This document shows, piece by piece, positions 17,631-27,413 of a DNA stretch of 48,863 nt. The DNA comes from an uncultured Bacteroidia bacterium. Its GTDB lineage: Bacteria > Bacteroidota > Bacteroidia > Bacteroidales > F082. A model generated the notes under the pieces. It had not been told where the DNA came from. It searched no databases and saw only the letters and a list, made by a program, of their open reading frames with translations. The stretch covers positions 1-48,863 of the forward strand of contig CAJVWU010000022.1 in NCBI GenBank assembly GCA_913009755.1, read 5' to 3'. Both the position numbers and the translations under genes were made by a program. Numbering within the stretch: position 1 is the first letter of the stretch; every line of letters begins with the position of its first letter.

Positions 17631-17727
17631 CCGAAGCTTCGGACCACCAAAACGAATATTCCTCTTTTTTACCCCGTATTCCTCTTCGCTCCATACGGGG
17701 CTATTCATATTAAACCCCTCCGGGGTT
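17631..17727. repeat. Cluster of three palindromes between lipA and lipB
   Basis: Three separate palindromes lie in the lipA-lipB gap: CCGAAGCTTCGG (17631-17642), CCCCGTAT/ATACGGGG (17672-17679 with 17693-17700) and AACCCC/GGGGTT (17713-17718 with 17722-17727, loop TCC). The last begins three bases beyond the lipA stop codon. None has a following T-tract on the minus strand, so a terminator is unlikely; mRNA stabilisation or a dispersed repeat cluster are alternatives. Confidence 0.7.
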
Positions 17728-17730
17728 CAT

Positions 17731-18612
17731 TCATACAGTTTTCTTTTCCACATGCTTTTCAGCATGGTATGACGATCGCACCAGCGGACTGCTTTCCACA
17801 AAGCGGAAACCTTTTTCAAGCCCTGCTTTTCTGTATTCTTCAAACTGCTCCTGTGTAACATACTCAATCACGGAGAGGTGCTTTTTGGTGGGTTGCAGAT
17901 ACTGGCCGATGGTCATCACCTCCACGCCTACGCTCCGTAAGTCATCCATGGTTTTCAGCATTTCTTCCGGCGTTTCCCCCAGCCCGGCCATAATGCCCGA
18001 TTTAGAAACCACGCCGGTTCCTGAAATGATCTCCAGTGTTTTTAAGCTGGTATCGTATTTTGCCCGGCTTCTGGCCCACGGAGTGATTCGCCTTATGGTT
18101 TCCAGGTTGTGCGACACCACCTCGGGGCCGGCATCAACAACCTGCATAATCAAATCATTTTTCCCATCAAAATCGGGAATCAGGGTTTCTATTGTAATTC
18201 CGGGGTTGGTTTCTTTTATTTCTTTTACCGTTAATGCCCAGATTTCCGCCCCGCCATCATTTAGGTCATCGCGGTCAACCGAAGTCAGCACCACGTGTTT
18301 TAATTTAAGTAAACTCACCGATTCGGCCACCCTATTGGGTTCCCCCCAATCAATTGGCAACGGCCTTCCGGTTTTCACATTGCAAAAGCCGCATGAGCGG
18401 GTACAGATATCGCCGAGGATCATGAGCGTGGCCGTTCCCCTGCCCCAGCATTCGTGCATGTTGGGACAATGGCCGCTGGTGCATATTGTGTGAAGTTGGT
18501 GTCGGTCAATGATCTCCATGACAGTAAGGTATTGTTTCCCCGACGGTACTTTTATCTTCAGCCAACCGGGTTTGCGGAGTATGGTTTCTGTTCTTTTGTT
18601 TTCCATTCTCAT
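17731..18612 (-). CDS. lipA: Lipoyl synthase LipA (radical SAM)
   Basis: LipA inserts two sulfur atoms into protein-bound octanoyl groups. The 293-residue protein has both iron-sulfur cluster motifs: the auxiliary CTSGHCPNMHEC (C-x4-C-x5-C) and the radical-SAM CTRSCGFC (C-x3-C-x2-C). The C-terminal RSSY motif that completes the auxiliary cluster is present in PLVRSSYHAEKH. ATG 18612 is preceded by a purine-rich AGAGGAAG that could act as a ribosome binding site; ATG 18606 is an alternative. Overlapping this site is a 9-codon frame (MKQKSKEEE) starting upstream, which may be chance. lipA is the first gene of the minus-strand lipA-lipB-GT-C run and is divergent from the subtilisin-like gene. 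Confidence 0.96.
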   Translation of the reverse strand: MRMENKRTETILRKPGWLKIKVPSGKQYLTVMEIIDRHQLHTICTSGHCPNMHECWGRGTATLMILGDICTRSCGFCNVKTGRPLPIDWGEPNRVAESVSLLKLKHVVLTSVDRDDLNDGGAEIWALTVKEIKETNPGITIETLIPDFDGKNDLIMQVVDAGPEVVSHNLETIRRITPWARSRAKYDTSLKTLEIISGTGVVSKSGIMAGLGETPEEMLKTMDDLRSVGVEVMTIGQYLQPTKKHLSVIEYVTQEQFEEYRKAGLEKGFRFVESSPLVRSSYHAEKHVEKKTV

Positions 18613-18778
18613 TATTCTTCCTCTTTACTTTTTTGTTTCATGTTGTAAAAATAGTATAAATAATTCTGACAACTTTTTGAAATACAAATTCCAAATTCCA
18701 GCAAACAAGAAAAGAAGATGAAAGTCCCAATATTATTTTAAGTCGGTTATGATCTTCCTTTCACAAGCGTTTTTTCTA

Positions 18779-18786
18779 TACTTTTG
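18779..18786 (+). promoter_or_regulatory. -7 promoter box of the subtilisin-like gene
   Basis: TACTTTTG is a perfect TAnnTTTG match, 25 bases before ATG 18812. It lies downstream of a possible earlier ATG (18749), which would therefore be outside the transcript. A clear -33 TTG is missing. Confidence 0.55.
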
Positions 18787-18811
18787 GCAAAATGTGAAAA
18801 ACAACAACCGA

Positions 18812-20788
18812 ATGAAAATAAAAAAACTAATTGTCCTTTTTTTAATATTGCCTTTTGTATTTGCGAAAGTAAACGGGCAGCAAATCCCGGAACCCAATTA
18901 CCATGAAGGGCAATGCCTGGTTCAACTTCAGAATAAAAACGCCCTGGACAGATTGCTTACCGATTATTCAGCTTATGGCATTTATAAATCACAAACCGTT
19001 TCGGAACGTTTCCATATTTATCTGCTGGAATTTGACTCCCGTGCAACAACCAACCGGTTAATGATCAAGGCATTGAAACAAGAACATGGCGTGGTAAATG
19101 TTCAAAACAATCACACACTTATCCTGAGGAGCCTGAAAGAAGAAGACGAGATTATTCCCGACGATTCATTGTTCAATTTACAGTGGGCATTGAAAAACAC
19201 CGGACAAAACGGTGGAAAACCGGGTGCCGACATTGACGCTACGGATGCCTGGGAAATAACGACCGGCGGATTAACCGCACTGGGGGATACTATTGTAGTT
19301 GCCATCGTTGACGGGGGGTCGGATATTTATCACGAAGATTTAAGTTTCTGGAAAAACCGAGCAGAAATACCCAATAACAACATTGATGATGATTCCAACG
19401 GTTATGTTGACGATTACGATGGATGGAATGCGTATGACCACAACGGGACCATCCCGTTTAACAACCACGGGACACATGTGGGGGGCATTGCTGCCGCCAT
19501 AGGCAATAATGGCATCGGGGTCAGCGGGGTAAACTGGAACGCAAAAATATTGCCTGTTGCCGGTTCGTCCACTTCAGAGGCGACGGTGGTTGAAGCCCTG
19601 TCGTATGTATATGTGGTACGCGAAACCTACGACCAGACCAACGGGCAAAAAGGGGCATTTGTGGTTGCCGATAACTGCTCATTCGGAGTGGACAAGGGAC
19701 AACCTGAAGATTATCCGATATGGGAAGCCATGTATGATTCACTCGGGAAACTGGGTGTGTTAAGCTGCGCCGCTACAGCTAATCGTGCCTGGGATATTGA
19801 CAGCGTGGGTGATGTACCCACCGCTTTTACAACCGATTATATGATCGCGGTAACCAATACAACAAACCTTGACAAATTATATTCCTTTGCCGGATGGGGC
19901 GACACAACCATTGATTTGGGGGCTCCCGGAAAACTGATCCTGTCAACCCTTATTGGTAATAAGTACGGCTATAAAAGCGGCACTTCCATGGCAACACCCC
20001 AGGTTACGGGAGCAGTAGCCCTGATGATGGGGGCGGCAGATTCGGGTTTTGTGGCCGGTTACAAAAATAACCCGGCAGATGCCGCACTGCAAATCAAAAA
20101 TTACATTCTTGAAGGAGTTGATACCCTTCCGACATTGGAGGGGAAAACCGTTTCGGGTGGCAGGCTGAATGTTTTCAATTCGATAAACCTGTTGCTGGAT
20201 GCCCCTTCCCTGTCCACAGACAAAGATTCCATCTATGTTGAACTTCCCATGAACTCAACAATAAGCGACTATCTTATCATTTCCAATACGGGAGGCGACA
20301 CCATTTTCTATTCCATTGCTGTTGACAATGACCCGGAATGGTTGTCCGTTAGCCCTGTCGGCGGGGTATTGCCTTCACAACAGGCGGATACGGTTTTTTT
20401 AACTTTCGATTCCAACAATCAGGATACCGGGGTCTATGAAACAGCCCTGTCCATTTCGGGCGATAATATCGTAACCCGCACCATACCGGTCAAAATGTTT
20501 GTGTATAACAACGTAGGCGTGGACGACCATGTTGGCCGGGATCAAAAAATTACCGTTTATCCCAACCCGTTTCATTCTTTTGTCACCATAAATATTGTTG
20601 GGGACTTGAAGGGTGATCTTTCGATTGACATTTATGACCAGACCGGGAAACGTGTTTACAATAAAAGCATTGTTTTAGGGGCTGAGAAAAGCCGGTTTAT
20701 ATGGACAGGAACCCATCCGGGGTTTTATTATTACCGGATTTCCGTAAATGGGAATGTGCTGAAAACAGGGAAGCTGATCAGATTTTAG
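18812..20788 (+). CDS. Subtilisin-like S8 serine peptidase with T9SS type A sorting domain
   Basis: With ATG 18812 the protein has 658 residues and starts with a clean signal peptide (MKIKKLIVLFLILPFVFAKVNGQ). An upstream ATG at 18749 precedes the -7 box and is rejected. A propeptide-like region (residues 24-105) precedes the S8 catalytic domain. The triad elements are VAIVDGGSD (Asp, about 166), NNHGTHVGGIAAAIG (His, about 218) and GTSMATPQVTGAVALMM (Ser, about 391). A beta-sandwich stretch (SVSPVGGVLPSQ) follows, then a C-terminal sorting domain with VYPNPFHSFVTINI and a KTGKLIRF end. The expected product is secreted through the outer membrane by T9SS and anchored at the surface or released, for extracellular proteolysis. 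Its end converges with the next minus-strand gene 24 bases away. Confidence 0.93.
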   Translation: MKIKKLIVLFLILPFVFAKVNGQQIPEPNYHEGQCLVQLQNKNALDRLLTDYSAYGIYKSQTVSERFHIYLLEFDSRATTNRLMIKALKQEHGVVNVQNNHTLILRSLKEEDEIIPDDSLFNLQWALKNTGQNGGKPGADIDATDAWEITTGGLTALGDTIVVAIVDGGSDIYHEDLSFWKNRAEIPNNNIDDDSNGYVDDYDGWNAYDHNGTIPFNNHGTHVGGIAAAIGNNGIGVSGVNWNAKILPVAGSSTSEATVVEALSYVYVVRETYDQTNGQKGAFVVADNCSFGVDKGQPEDYPIWEAMYDSLGKLGVLSCAATANRAWDIDSVGDVPTAFTTDYMIAVTNTTNLDKLYSFAGWGDTTIDLGAPGKLILSTLIGNKYGYKSGTSMATPQVTGAVALMMGAADSGFVAGYKNNPADAALQIKNYILEGVDTLPTLEGKTVSGGRLNVFNSINLLLDAPSLSTDKDSIYVELPMNSTISDYLIISNTGGDTIFYSIAVDNDPEWLSVSPVGGVLPSQQADTVFLTFDSNNQDTGVYETALSISGDNIVTRTIPVKMFVYNNVGVDDHVGRDQKITVYPNPFHSFVTINIVGDLKGDLSIDIYDQTGKRVYNKSIVLGAEKSRFIWTGTHPGFYYYRISVNGNVLKTGKLIRF

Positions 20789-20812
20789 AAACCGGCGACT
20801 GTGAGCAGGCGG

Positions 20813-22426
20813 TCATCTGACAACAATCACTTTCCTGCCCATTACAATTTTATTTTGTTTTATGTATTGAAAAATATAGGTTCCCGACGGGTAATTATAA
20901 ACCGGCAGGATGTAGGTCAGGTCGCTTTGCCACATCGTAAATTCCACAAGTGTTTTCCCGTACAGGTCAACCAGCCTGCCTTTTGCCCCTTTTACTTTTT
21001 CATTGTTCAACCGTTTCAAATAAATATTCAGGTAATCGCGCACGGGGTTCGGGTAGATTTTAATCACATCCTGCTTATTCTTTGTTTCTTCGATACCGGT
21101 TTGGCAATCCGGGACAATGCAGCCGTATTCATCGGTTTTTATCAGCCAGCCCTGCTGGCCGGGCGGCGGGTTGTGTAGCATGTCGCCGGCCTGGCCACAT
21201 AGGATGAAACCGCCATCGTTTGTTTGTTGAATATCATAGATCAGGTGCTCGTCTGCCGGGCTTACCACATAATGGTACTGCCGACTCCAGAGACTGTCGC
21301 CCGCGGCCGACACTTTCACTATCCAGCCGTTGTAGTTCCAGTAATCCCACATTTGGTAATCAGGAAGCCACACCGAATCGGGCCAATACGACTCGAAATG
21401 ATAGCCCGCTGCAACCAGGCTGCCGTCTTCAAGTTCTATCAGCCGGTTGAGAAAGTTGTTATAGGAATAGGGGTTTTCATAGCCATCATACGCTTGCACC
21501 CATACCTGCTTAAAATCCTTGTTCAGCTTGCATATCCCGCCATATTGCCAAAACATATGAATTTTGTTCAGCGAATCATCCTGAATACGTTCCGTACCGA
21601 AAGCCATGGTAAAAGCCAGCCCGCCGTCCTGTGTCTGCAGGATGTCGTTGTGTATGCCGGCCCTTAGTTCGTCGTCTGGTGAGGTCCAGTAGTTTAAGAC
21701 GTTGCCCGCCGTATCCACCCTGATGATCTGGTTTTTCCGGATGAAATCGTTCGTGACATGCCCCGGTTTTTGTAACAAGGTTGACAATACTATCGTACTG
21801 TCCGATAACTGAACCAGTGAAGTGGCTTTGCGTTCAAGTTTTACAGGTGTGGCCAACGGTATCTTCGTCCAGATGTGGTTGCCACCCGCGTCTGCTTTAA
21901 TGAGGTCGGCATTGTATTTTGACAGCGACTTATCCATGACCAATGAAGTTAAATAAAAATTATTGTCAAAGCCCCTGATACCATCTTTGGCAAGTTGCCA
22001 TGTATCATATCCAAAACTTGAGGGATATTCCCTGATAAAAACCGTATCACCCTGGTTATTGAATTTAATTAAAACCGGTTTCCATATTTTATCATAATAT
22101 TTAAACCATCCGGCTATATAAAAATAGCCTTTGCTATAAAACAACTTTTGGTGTGACAATTCAAGTATCTTCCCTGCAAATCCATCATAAGTTTTCAGCA
22201 GCACCGGCTCGCCGTGCAAATCCATGATGGCGAAAAATATCCCTTCGTCATAAGGTGAAACGGAAGTTACCGCGTTGCCGGTTACATAATAACAACTGTC
22301 GGTAGCCACGAGGCTTGTAATATACTGGGCCGGAAAACCAAAGTTTACCCGGATGTTGAAACGAATTTGCGCTTGAATGAAAACCGTAAATAAGGAGAAT
22401 GCCAGTAAAGCAGTAAAATGTTTCAT
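20813..22426 (-). CDS. T9SS type A sorting domain-containing secreted protein, propeller-like
   Basis: The 537-residue protein begins with a signal peptide (MKHFTALLAFSLFTVFIQAQ) and ends with a T9SS type A domain: IKIYPNPVRDYLNIYL, VDLYGKTLVEFT, YPSGTYIFQYI and a Lys/Arg-rich KVIVVR end. The body has repeated blocks such as ILQTQDGGLAFTMAFG, IQQTNDGGFILCGQAG and ELEDGSLVAAGYH. In Bacteroidetes these mark WD-like or 'NDGG' beta-propellers of secreted proteins with unknown ligands. No catalytic motif is apparent. It is followed on the same strand, going upstream, by the terminator hairpin of the large metallopeptidase gene, so it probably has its own promoter. No perfect TAnnTTTG box is visible; TATATTTT lies about 30 bases upstream. 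Confidence 0.8.
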   Translation of the reverse strand: MKHFTALLAFSLFTVFIQAQIRFNIRVNFGFPAQYITSLVATDSCYYVTGNAVTSVSPYDEGIFFAIMDLHGEPVLLKTYDGFAGKILELSHQKLFYSKGYFYIAGWFKYYDKIWKPVLIKFNNQGDTVFIREYPSSFGYDTWQLAKDGIRGFDNNFYLTSLVMDKSLSKYNADLIKADAGGNHIWTKIPLATPVKLERKATSLVQLSDSTIVLSTLLQKPGHVTNDFIRKNQIIRVDTAGNVLNYWTSPDDELRAGIHNDILQTQDGGLAFTMAFGTERIQDDSLNKIHMFWQYGGICKLNKDFKQVWVQAYDGYENPYSYNNFLNRLIELEDGSLVAAGYHFESYWPDSVWLPDYQMWDYWNYNGWIVKVSAAGDSLWSRQYHYVVSPADEHLIYDIQQTNDGGFILCGQAGDMLHNPPPGQQGWLIKTDEYGCIVPDCQTGIEETKNKQDVIKIYPNPVRDYLNIYLKRLNNEKVKGAKGRLVDLYGKTLVEFTMWQSDLTYILPVYNYPSGTYIFQYIKQNKIVMGRKVIVVR

Positions 22427-22454
22427 TGCTTCATTGTTTTTGAAAAATTAAAAT

Positions 22455-22493
22455 ATACACCCCCTGCTTTTTTAAAACCGCGAGGGGGTGTAT
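22455..22493 (-). terminator. Intrinsic terminator of the 1623-residue secreted protein gene
   Basis: ATACACCCCCT (22455-22465) pairs with AGGGGGTGTAT (22483-22493), an 11-bp stem with a 17-base loop. On the minus strand the stem lies 11 bases beyond the stop codon at 22505 and is followed by ATTTTAATTTTTC, a T-rich tail suited to intrinsic termination. Confidence 0.75.
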
Positions 22494-22504
22494 TGCATAA
22501 CGGG

Positions 22505-25500
22505 TTATTTTCTGATGATCAGTTTTCGTTTGTCAATTGCATTTCCTTTTACTTTCAGGCTATAGATGTACACACCCGGCGAAACGCCGCGTGTGTCCCA
22601 GACCGTTTGGCCGGTATTGCCTTCAACCTGAATGGCGGCCACCTGCCTGCCCGACAATTCATATTGATCGGGGATGCTGTCGAGATAATTCAGGGCCCCC
22701 GTAAGATCGTCCTCTGCGAGGTAGGTGTCAACAATTTCGTACATGGCCGTTAAACTTTCCTTGTTGCCCAGCCAAAGCCGCAACGAATCATAATCAATCC
22801 CCGTTGAATCGAGTGCAATGTCGCGGATAAGGTTGCTGGCTGCTGTGCCCCAGAGGAAGGCATAACCGGCCATTTCGTTTTGAAGCACGCCTTTGTAGGT
22901 TTCCTCATCAGCTCCGTCCCTCAGATCGTCAATCATGTATTGGGGCATGGGGTCTTCCTTTGTGGCAAGGTAATCCAGAAACTTTTCGTTGCGCATCTCT
23001 TCGGGGTTGGCCATGCAAATCTCGAACAGGATGGTATGGGGCAGCACATCGGTTTTGTCGGCAGCGGCCATCAGTACTTCTTCCGAAAGATGGGGCGAGT
23101 CGGCCAATAGTTGTGCCCTTAGTTCCCAGGTTTCATCGGGCCAGCTCGTTTCAACGTCAAGTAGTGTCCCCGGTGTATCACCGCCGTCCTTCAACGACTC
23201 GTACAGCGCCCTGGTGTTGTCGTATTCGGCCTTGTTGTCGTAATACTGCTGCCGGAAGTCCGTCTTTTCGGCTTCGGTTAGGCGGATGTCCGAATTCTCA
23301 CCGAAACGATCGTCACAAGTATTTTGATCTGTTTTTTTCTTCCACACACTAATGGTGTTTAACGGCTCCTCATCGGGGTTGCCCTCGTAATAGTAATAGT
23401 TTACAGGCCAAACAGCCAGGTTTGCAAAATCGCTGCCTTCGGGTGCAGCATTGTGGCTGAAAGTGTTTCCGGCAGCCTTGCCTTCGCTGCCCTGGTAGGT
23501 GGCAATGCCTTCATCACCTTCCCAACCTACGTAAAAATCAAACTGGATGTTTGCCGTATTTTGGTTGCACCGGTAATTCAGCCCCCTTTCGGGCCAATCA
23601 TTGTTATGATTGTCGCCGGTGGCCACGTTTGCATAATCAAAGTCGGTAAAACTGTTTTTGAAAACCTCATTAACATCGCCACCGGTATAAAGGTTCCAAA
23701 AACCGATGGCAACATCCAGGTCGGCAGGGATGTCCTGGTAAACGCTAAAATTGTTTTGGTCAAATGTAAAACCGGTGCTGTTGTAATTAAAAATGCCAAT
23801 GGGGTAATTGTAAGGACCGGCTGTTTGTTTGGTCCCCACCTGAAAATTGCTGCGTATGCAAGTTGCATTATTGTTTGCCTCGTTGTAAATGCCCACCAGG
23901 TTGTTTGTAAATTCCGTACGGTCAATTACAAAAGCGTTGGTTGTCCTTTCCTGTGAAGAATTTATTGCAATGTTAAGGCCTGTAAAAGAAGACGGGTCTA
24001 TAGTACCATCATTACACATCCAGCTATTGAAATAAGGATCATAACAACGCGGCAACACATAAAAATTTGCATCTATCGTGCTGATGCCCATTGATTGGTA
24101 AAATGGCGGTTCCTGGAAATCGGACCTGCTGTCAATAAAATCACAACCCATAAACCTTACGCCGTCAACTTTCCACATGCTGACGAAAGTACTGAAAGGG
24201 CTTTCGCCAAACAGCCCGTCATAATCCTCCGTAGTTTCAAAGGTGCAGTTGCTGAAATAGCTTTGGTTGGGCCTCGGCTCACCGGTTTGGGGATCAAAAT
24301 TCTGATAACTCATAAACTGGATAGCCCGGCGGTTATTACGGAAAGTGGCACCGTTGGCAACAATTATCCCTCCTGTTTCATTCCACTCACCGGGGTGCCA
24401 GGGTTGGATGGCTTCCCACGCATTTTCTATTACCGCCCCGTTTTTTAACTCAATGTATCCTTGCTGGTAATTGCCGTTCGCATCGGGGTATTGCGAAGCG
24501 GCGCTATTGCCCCATACTTCGATTCCCTGCCATGATTCGTTACATTCAGATAATGAAGTTAATTTGGAATTATCTATTGTCACTTTTGCTCCTTGTTGAA
24601 CAATCACTTTTGCCAGATCAGAAAATTCAAGATGCGAATTATTTTCGATTATAAAATCAACAGATGGATTGACAATTAAATTTCTTTTGATTTTATAATT
24701 AACATTATTCCAAGTTGTATTTGTACTTATAATTATTTCATTTTCATGCGTATAATCTGTTACAAAAGCTGAACACCTGTATTTTATCTCACCATCCCCT
24801 TCATATTGGATATCGCCAGGCATCTGACAATTACTGGATGCTGTGATTTCCAAATCAGGATTGATGCCAATTATCGCCTCATCATTAAAAATAATATAGC
24901 TATTATTTGATTCTAATAAAATTGAAGCACCAGATTCAATGCAAACATAACCGCCATCTTCAATTGTAATGCTTCCCGATCCATAGATTTCAGTAGTTGA
25001 ATTCGCACTTAAATAAAGAGTCGATCCCTCTGTTACCACTAGACTGCTACCATCGTTGATCTCTAAAATACCATGTTCTTTGCCCCATAATAAGGACTCA
25101 TATCCCAGATTTAATTCTGCTGTAGATTCGGCTCCCCCTAATTGCAATTTTCCATTTACCACATAAATACGATTTTTACCATAGGTAATAAAAGTACTAT
25201 GTTCGAAAATTTGATTATAATTATTTAAGTATAAATCGGCTGTTCTAAATATACTACTATAAGTATCCCATAGACCTAAATAAATGTTATCTGTAAAACA
25301 TTGCGTGTTATCCTCGCTACTATTTAGATAATAATTTTGATCGTTCAGATCATTAAAGATTGTAACATCATAATTATCAGTATATTGTGAACCTGGGAAT
25401 GATGGGTTTTCCTCATATGATTTCGTCTCACCCAATTCATCTGTATTAAAATTTGAATTGTGCCAACCGTATTCATATTCATGCACATTCCACTGCACCC

Positions 25501-27376
25501 TGTTTTCTTGCATAGTTCTACTTATATCTGCAATTGAACTACAATCATTTACAATACTTATAAGATAATCAACAAACATCTGAAGATTTTTTATTTTTCC
25601 ACTTCCGGATTGGTGTTGAATTATAGGTTGGCAAAGTGTATTAAAATCGAACTCAACATCATCAAGTGTTGCCCAAGAATGAAAATTTTGACCCGTTTCG
25701 TTCCAACCATGATAAGTTGCATGTGGCATAGTCTCTGGTAATCCTTTATTGGGGCCATCCCAAAGATCATACAATGCACAGGCGAAATAATATTCTGACC
25801 TAAATCCATTTGTAATATTCCAACTATTAGGCCATGAATAGTGTAATCGATATTCAAAAGGGTACCCAAATTCATCAAAGCCATATTCATTATCTTCCTC
25901 AAAATATGCTGCATCAAGTGCCATTTGTATAAAATCTGCCCATCCTTCAACCCATGCTAATCTACTCGTATTTTCCGTATCCCAAGTATGGCTGAAATTA
26001 TCCTCACCATAAGGAATCGTAAAATTATTATTTTGCATCCTAAACATAGTATGATGGCCAAATTCGTGGTAAGGAGTATTTTCATGGTCCGCATCATCAT
26101 CCATTAAGTTGACAGTAGCAATAACATTATAAGGATTATACCAACTTCCTGTTGCATTAATATTAAATCGTAGTTTTTTACCAAGTAAAATGTTATTATT
26201 TTCAAAATATAAGTATCCTTTATTACCCCAATGTACTACCCTGAAAGCGTCATAATAGTCTTTAGAATCTTCATCTAAAATTATTTCACCTTGATCCATT
26301 GTACCGGCATTTTGAGAGGCGCTCCATTTATCTGTCTCATAACTGTACTGACTTCCTATAAAATTTGTTGACTGTATTTTATAATCATCATTAGTTCTAG
26401 ATTTAAACTTTAAATAAAGTTCTACCTTATCTCCTTCAAGCACTTGATCTTTACTGTAAGACATATCAAAATAACCATCTAAATCAGTATAGGTACTTGC
26501 AAAGGTTTCACTCCAAAGCAAATCTTTTTCCATAAGTTTGACTCTTATACCAGATAACGGATAATCGATTGTATTTCCAAAGTCATCCTGTGACTCAGCC
26601 ATTAGATAACCAACGACTCTGCCAGTAAATGTTCTTCTTTCATTAGTTGAATCTATCCCATCACCAGTTTGTTCATAATATTCTATAGAATCTGGGGGTA
26701 CAGGTTTCATTAATATATTATATGCTAGTCCTTCTACTTCTACCTCGCGAAAATCATCCTTCCAATCATCCTCCCAATTGCCTGAATCCCAATCTATCGT
26801 ATACAAAGCTAAATTTGATAAAGGTATGTTTGCTGAATCAATATATTCTCTTTGAGCATTTGGATTATCTTCATAATATAACCACTTTCTGTTCAAGTTT
26901 TGGAAATCAATCAAATTCCAGATTTCAATGCTGCTATAGGGAGTAAAATAAATCTTGGCTGTTATGCTTTCTTCACTATATAACGAATCATTTGAATCTA
27001 AAGGATTAATCCTTAGATTAGTATATTGCTTAATATTTATTTCTTCAGGGTAGAATGATAAATTATTAGTTGGATAAGTTATTGTTACTGTCCAATTAAT
27101 ACTATCTCCAGGTGAATAAGTATTTCCAACTAAATTTGAGAATGTCGCATTCCAGTTTGCAGGTAATGAGATTAAAGGTGGTTTTTTAAAAGTCGTAGTG
27201 TCAATGAATTTGTACCAAATATTATAGTTAAATTGGCCAGTTACATTCGGCTCATAATCCGAGATAACATTTCCTAAATAGGAATTTCTTAAGGAAGTAT
27301 GGGTCGTGTCATTTGAAGCAGTCCCTTTACTTATTATGACAACACACGAAAGAATAATTAATAATAATATTTTCAT
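22505..27376 (-). CDS. Large secreted zinc metallopeptidase / parallel beta-helix protein with shortened T9SS sorting domain
   Basis: This 1623-residue protein has a signal peptide (MKILLLIILSCVVIISKGTA). A region near residues 250-340 resembles a carboxypeptidase-regulatory-like beta-sandwich. A zincin motif HEFGHH lies near residue 434 and a Glu-containing EGWADF near residue 477, which together fit a gluzincin-type site. Residues about 720-1260 look like a right-handed parallel beta-helix (repeated NGAVIENAWEAI, GATFRNNRRAIQF, RTEFTNNLVGIYNEANN). A helical segment near 1390-1590 (EAEKTDFRQQYYDNKAEYDN, ALNYLDSIPDQYEL) precedes the end. The end WDTRGVSPGVYIYSLKVKG...KLIIRK is the last part of a T9SS type A domain, but the usual YPNP-containing first half is missing. 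The 5' half is A+T rich and the 3' half is not. Confidence 0.82.
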   Translation of the reverse strand: MKILLLIILSCVVIISKGTASNDTTHTSLRNSYLGNVISDYEPNVTGQFNYNIWYKFIDTTTFKKPPLISLPANWNATFSNLVGNTYSPGDSINWTVTITYPTNNLSFYPEEINIKQYTNLRINPLDSNDSLYSEESITAKIYFTPYSSIEIWNLIDFQNLNRKWLYYEDNPNAQREYIDSANIPLSNLALYTIDWDSGNWEDDWKDDFREVEVEGLAYNILMKPVPPDSIEYYEQTGDGIDSTNERRTFTGRVVGYLMAESQDDFGNTIDYPLSGIRVKLMEKDLLWSETFASTYTDLDGYFDMSYSKDQVLEGDKVELYLKFKSRTNDDYKIQSTNFIGSQYSYETDKWSASQNAGTMDQGEIILDEDSKDYYDAFRVVHWGNKGYLYFENNNILLGKKLRFNINATGSWYNPYNVIATVNLMDDDADHENTPYHEFGHHTMFRMQNNNFTIPYGEDNFSHTWDTENTSRLAWVEGWADFIQMALDAAYFEEDNEYGFDEFGYPFEYRLHYSWPNSWNITNGFRSEYYFACALYDLWDGPNKGLPETMPHATYHGWNETGQNFHSWATLDDVEFDFNTLCQPIIQHQSGSGKIKNLQMFVDYLISIVNDCSSIADISRTMQENRVQWNVHEYEYGWHNSNFNTDELGETKSYEENPSFPGSQYTDNYDVTIFNDLNDQNYYLNSSEDNTQCFTDNIYLGLWDTYSSIFRTADLYLNNYNQIFEHSTFITYGKNRIYVVNGKLQLGGAESTAELNLGYESLLWGKEHGILEINDGSSLVVTEGSTLYLSANSTTEIYGSGSITIEDGGYVCIESGASILLESNNSYIIFNDEAIIGINPDLEITASSNCQMPGDIQYEGDGEIKYRCSAFVTDYTHENEIIISTNTTWNNVNYKIKRNLIVNPSVDFIIENNSHLEFSDLAKVIVQQGAKVTIDNSKLTSLSECNESWQGIEVWGNSAASQYPDANGNYQQGYIELKNGAVIENAWEAIQPWHPGEWNETGGIIVANGATFRNNRRAIQFMSYQNFDPQTGEPRPNQSYFSNCTFETTEDYDGLFGESPFSTFVSMWKVDGVRFMGCDFIDSRSDFQEPPFYQSMGISTIDANFYVLPRCYDPYFNSWMCNDGTIDPSSFTGLNIAINSSQERTTNAFVIDRTEFTNNLVGIYNEANNNATCIRSNFQVGTKQTAGPYNYPIGIFNYNSTGFTFDQNNFSVYQDIPADLDVAIGFWNLYTGGDVNEVFKNSFTDFDYANVATGDNHNNDWPERGLNYRCNQNTANIQFDFYVGWEGDEGIATYQGSEGKAAGNTFSHNAAPEGSDFANLAVWPVNYYYYEGNPDEEPLNTISVWKKKTDQNTCDDRFGENSDIRLTEAEKTDFRQQYYDNKAEYDNTRALYESLKDGGDTPGTLLDVETSWPDETWELRAQLLADSPHLSEEVLMAAADKTDVLPHTILFEICMANPEEMRNEKFLDYLATKEDPMPQYMIDDLRDGADEETYKGVLQNEMAGYAFLWGTAASNLIRDIALDSTGIDYDSLRLWLGNKESLTAMYEIVDTYLAEDDLTGALNYLDSIPDQYELSGRQVAAIQVEGNTGQTVWDTRGVSPGVYIYSLKVKGNAIDKRKLIIRK

Positions 27377-27413
27377 ACCAATTTGTTTCTAAGTGGGTTA
27401 ATTAATTATTTAT

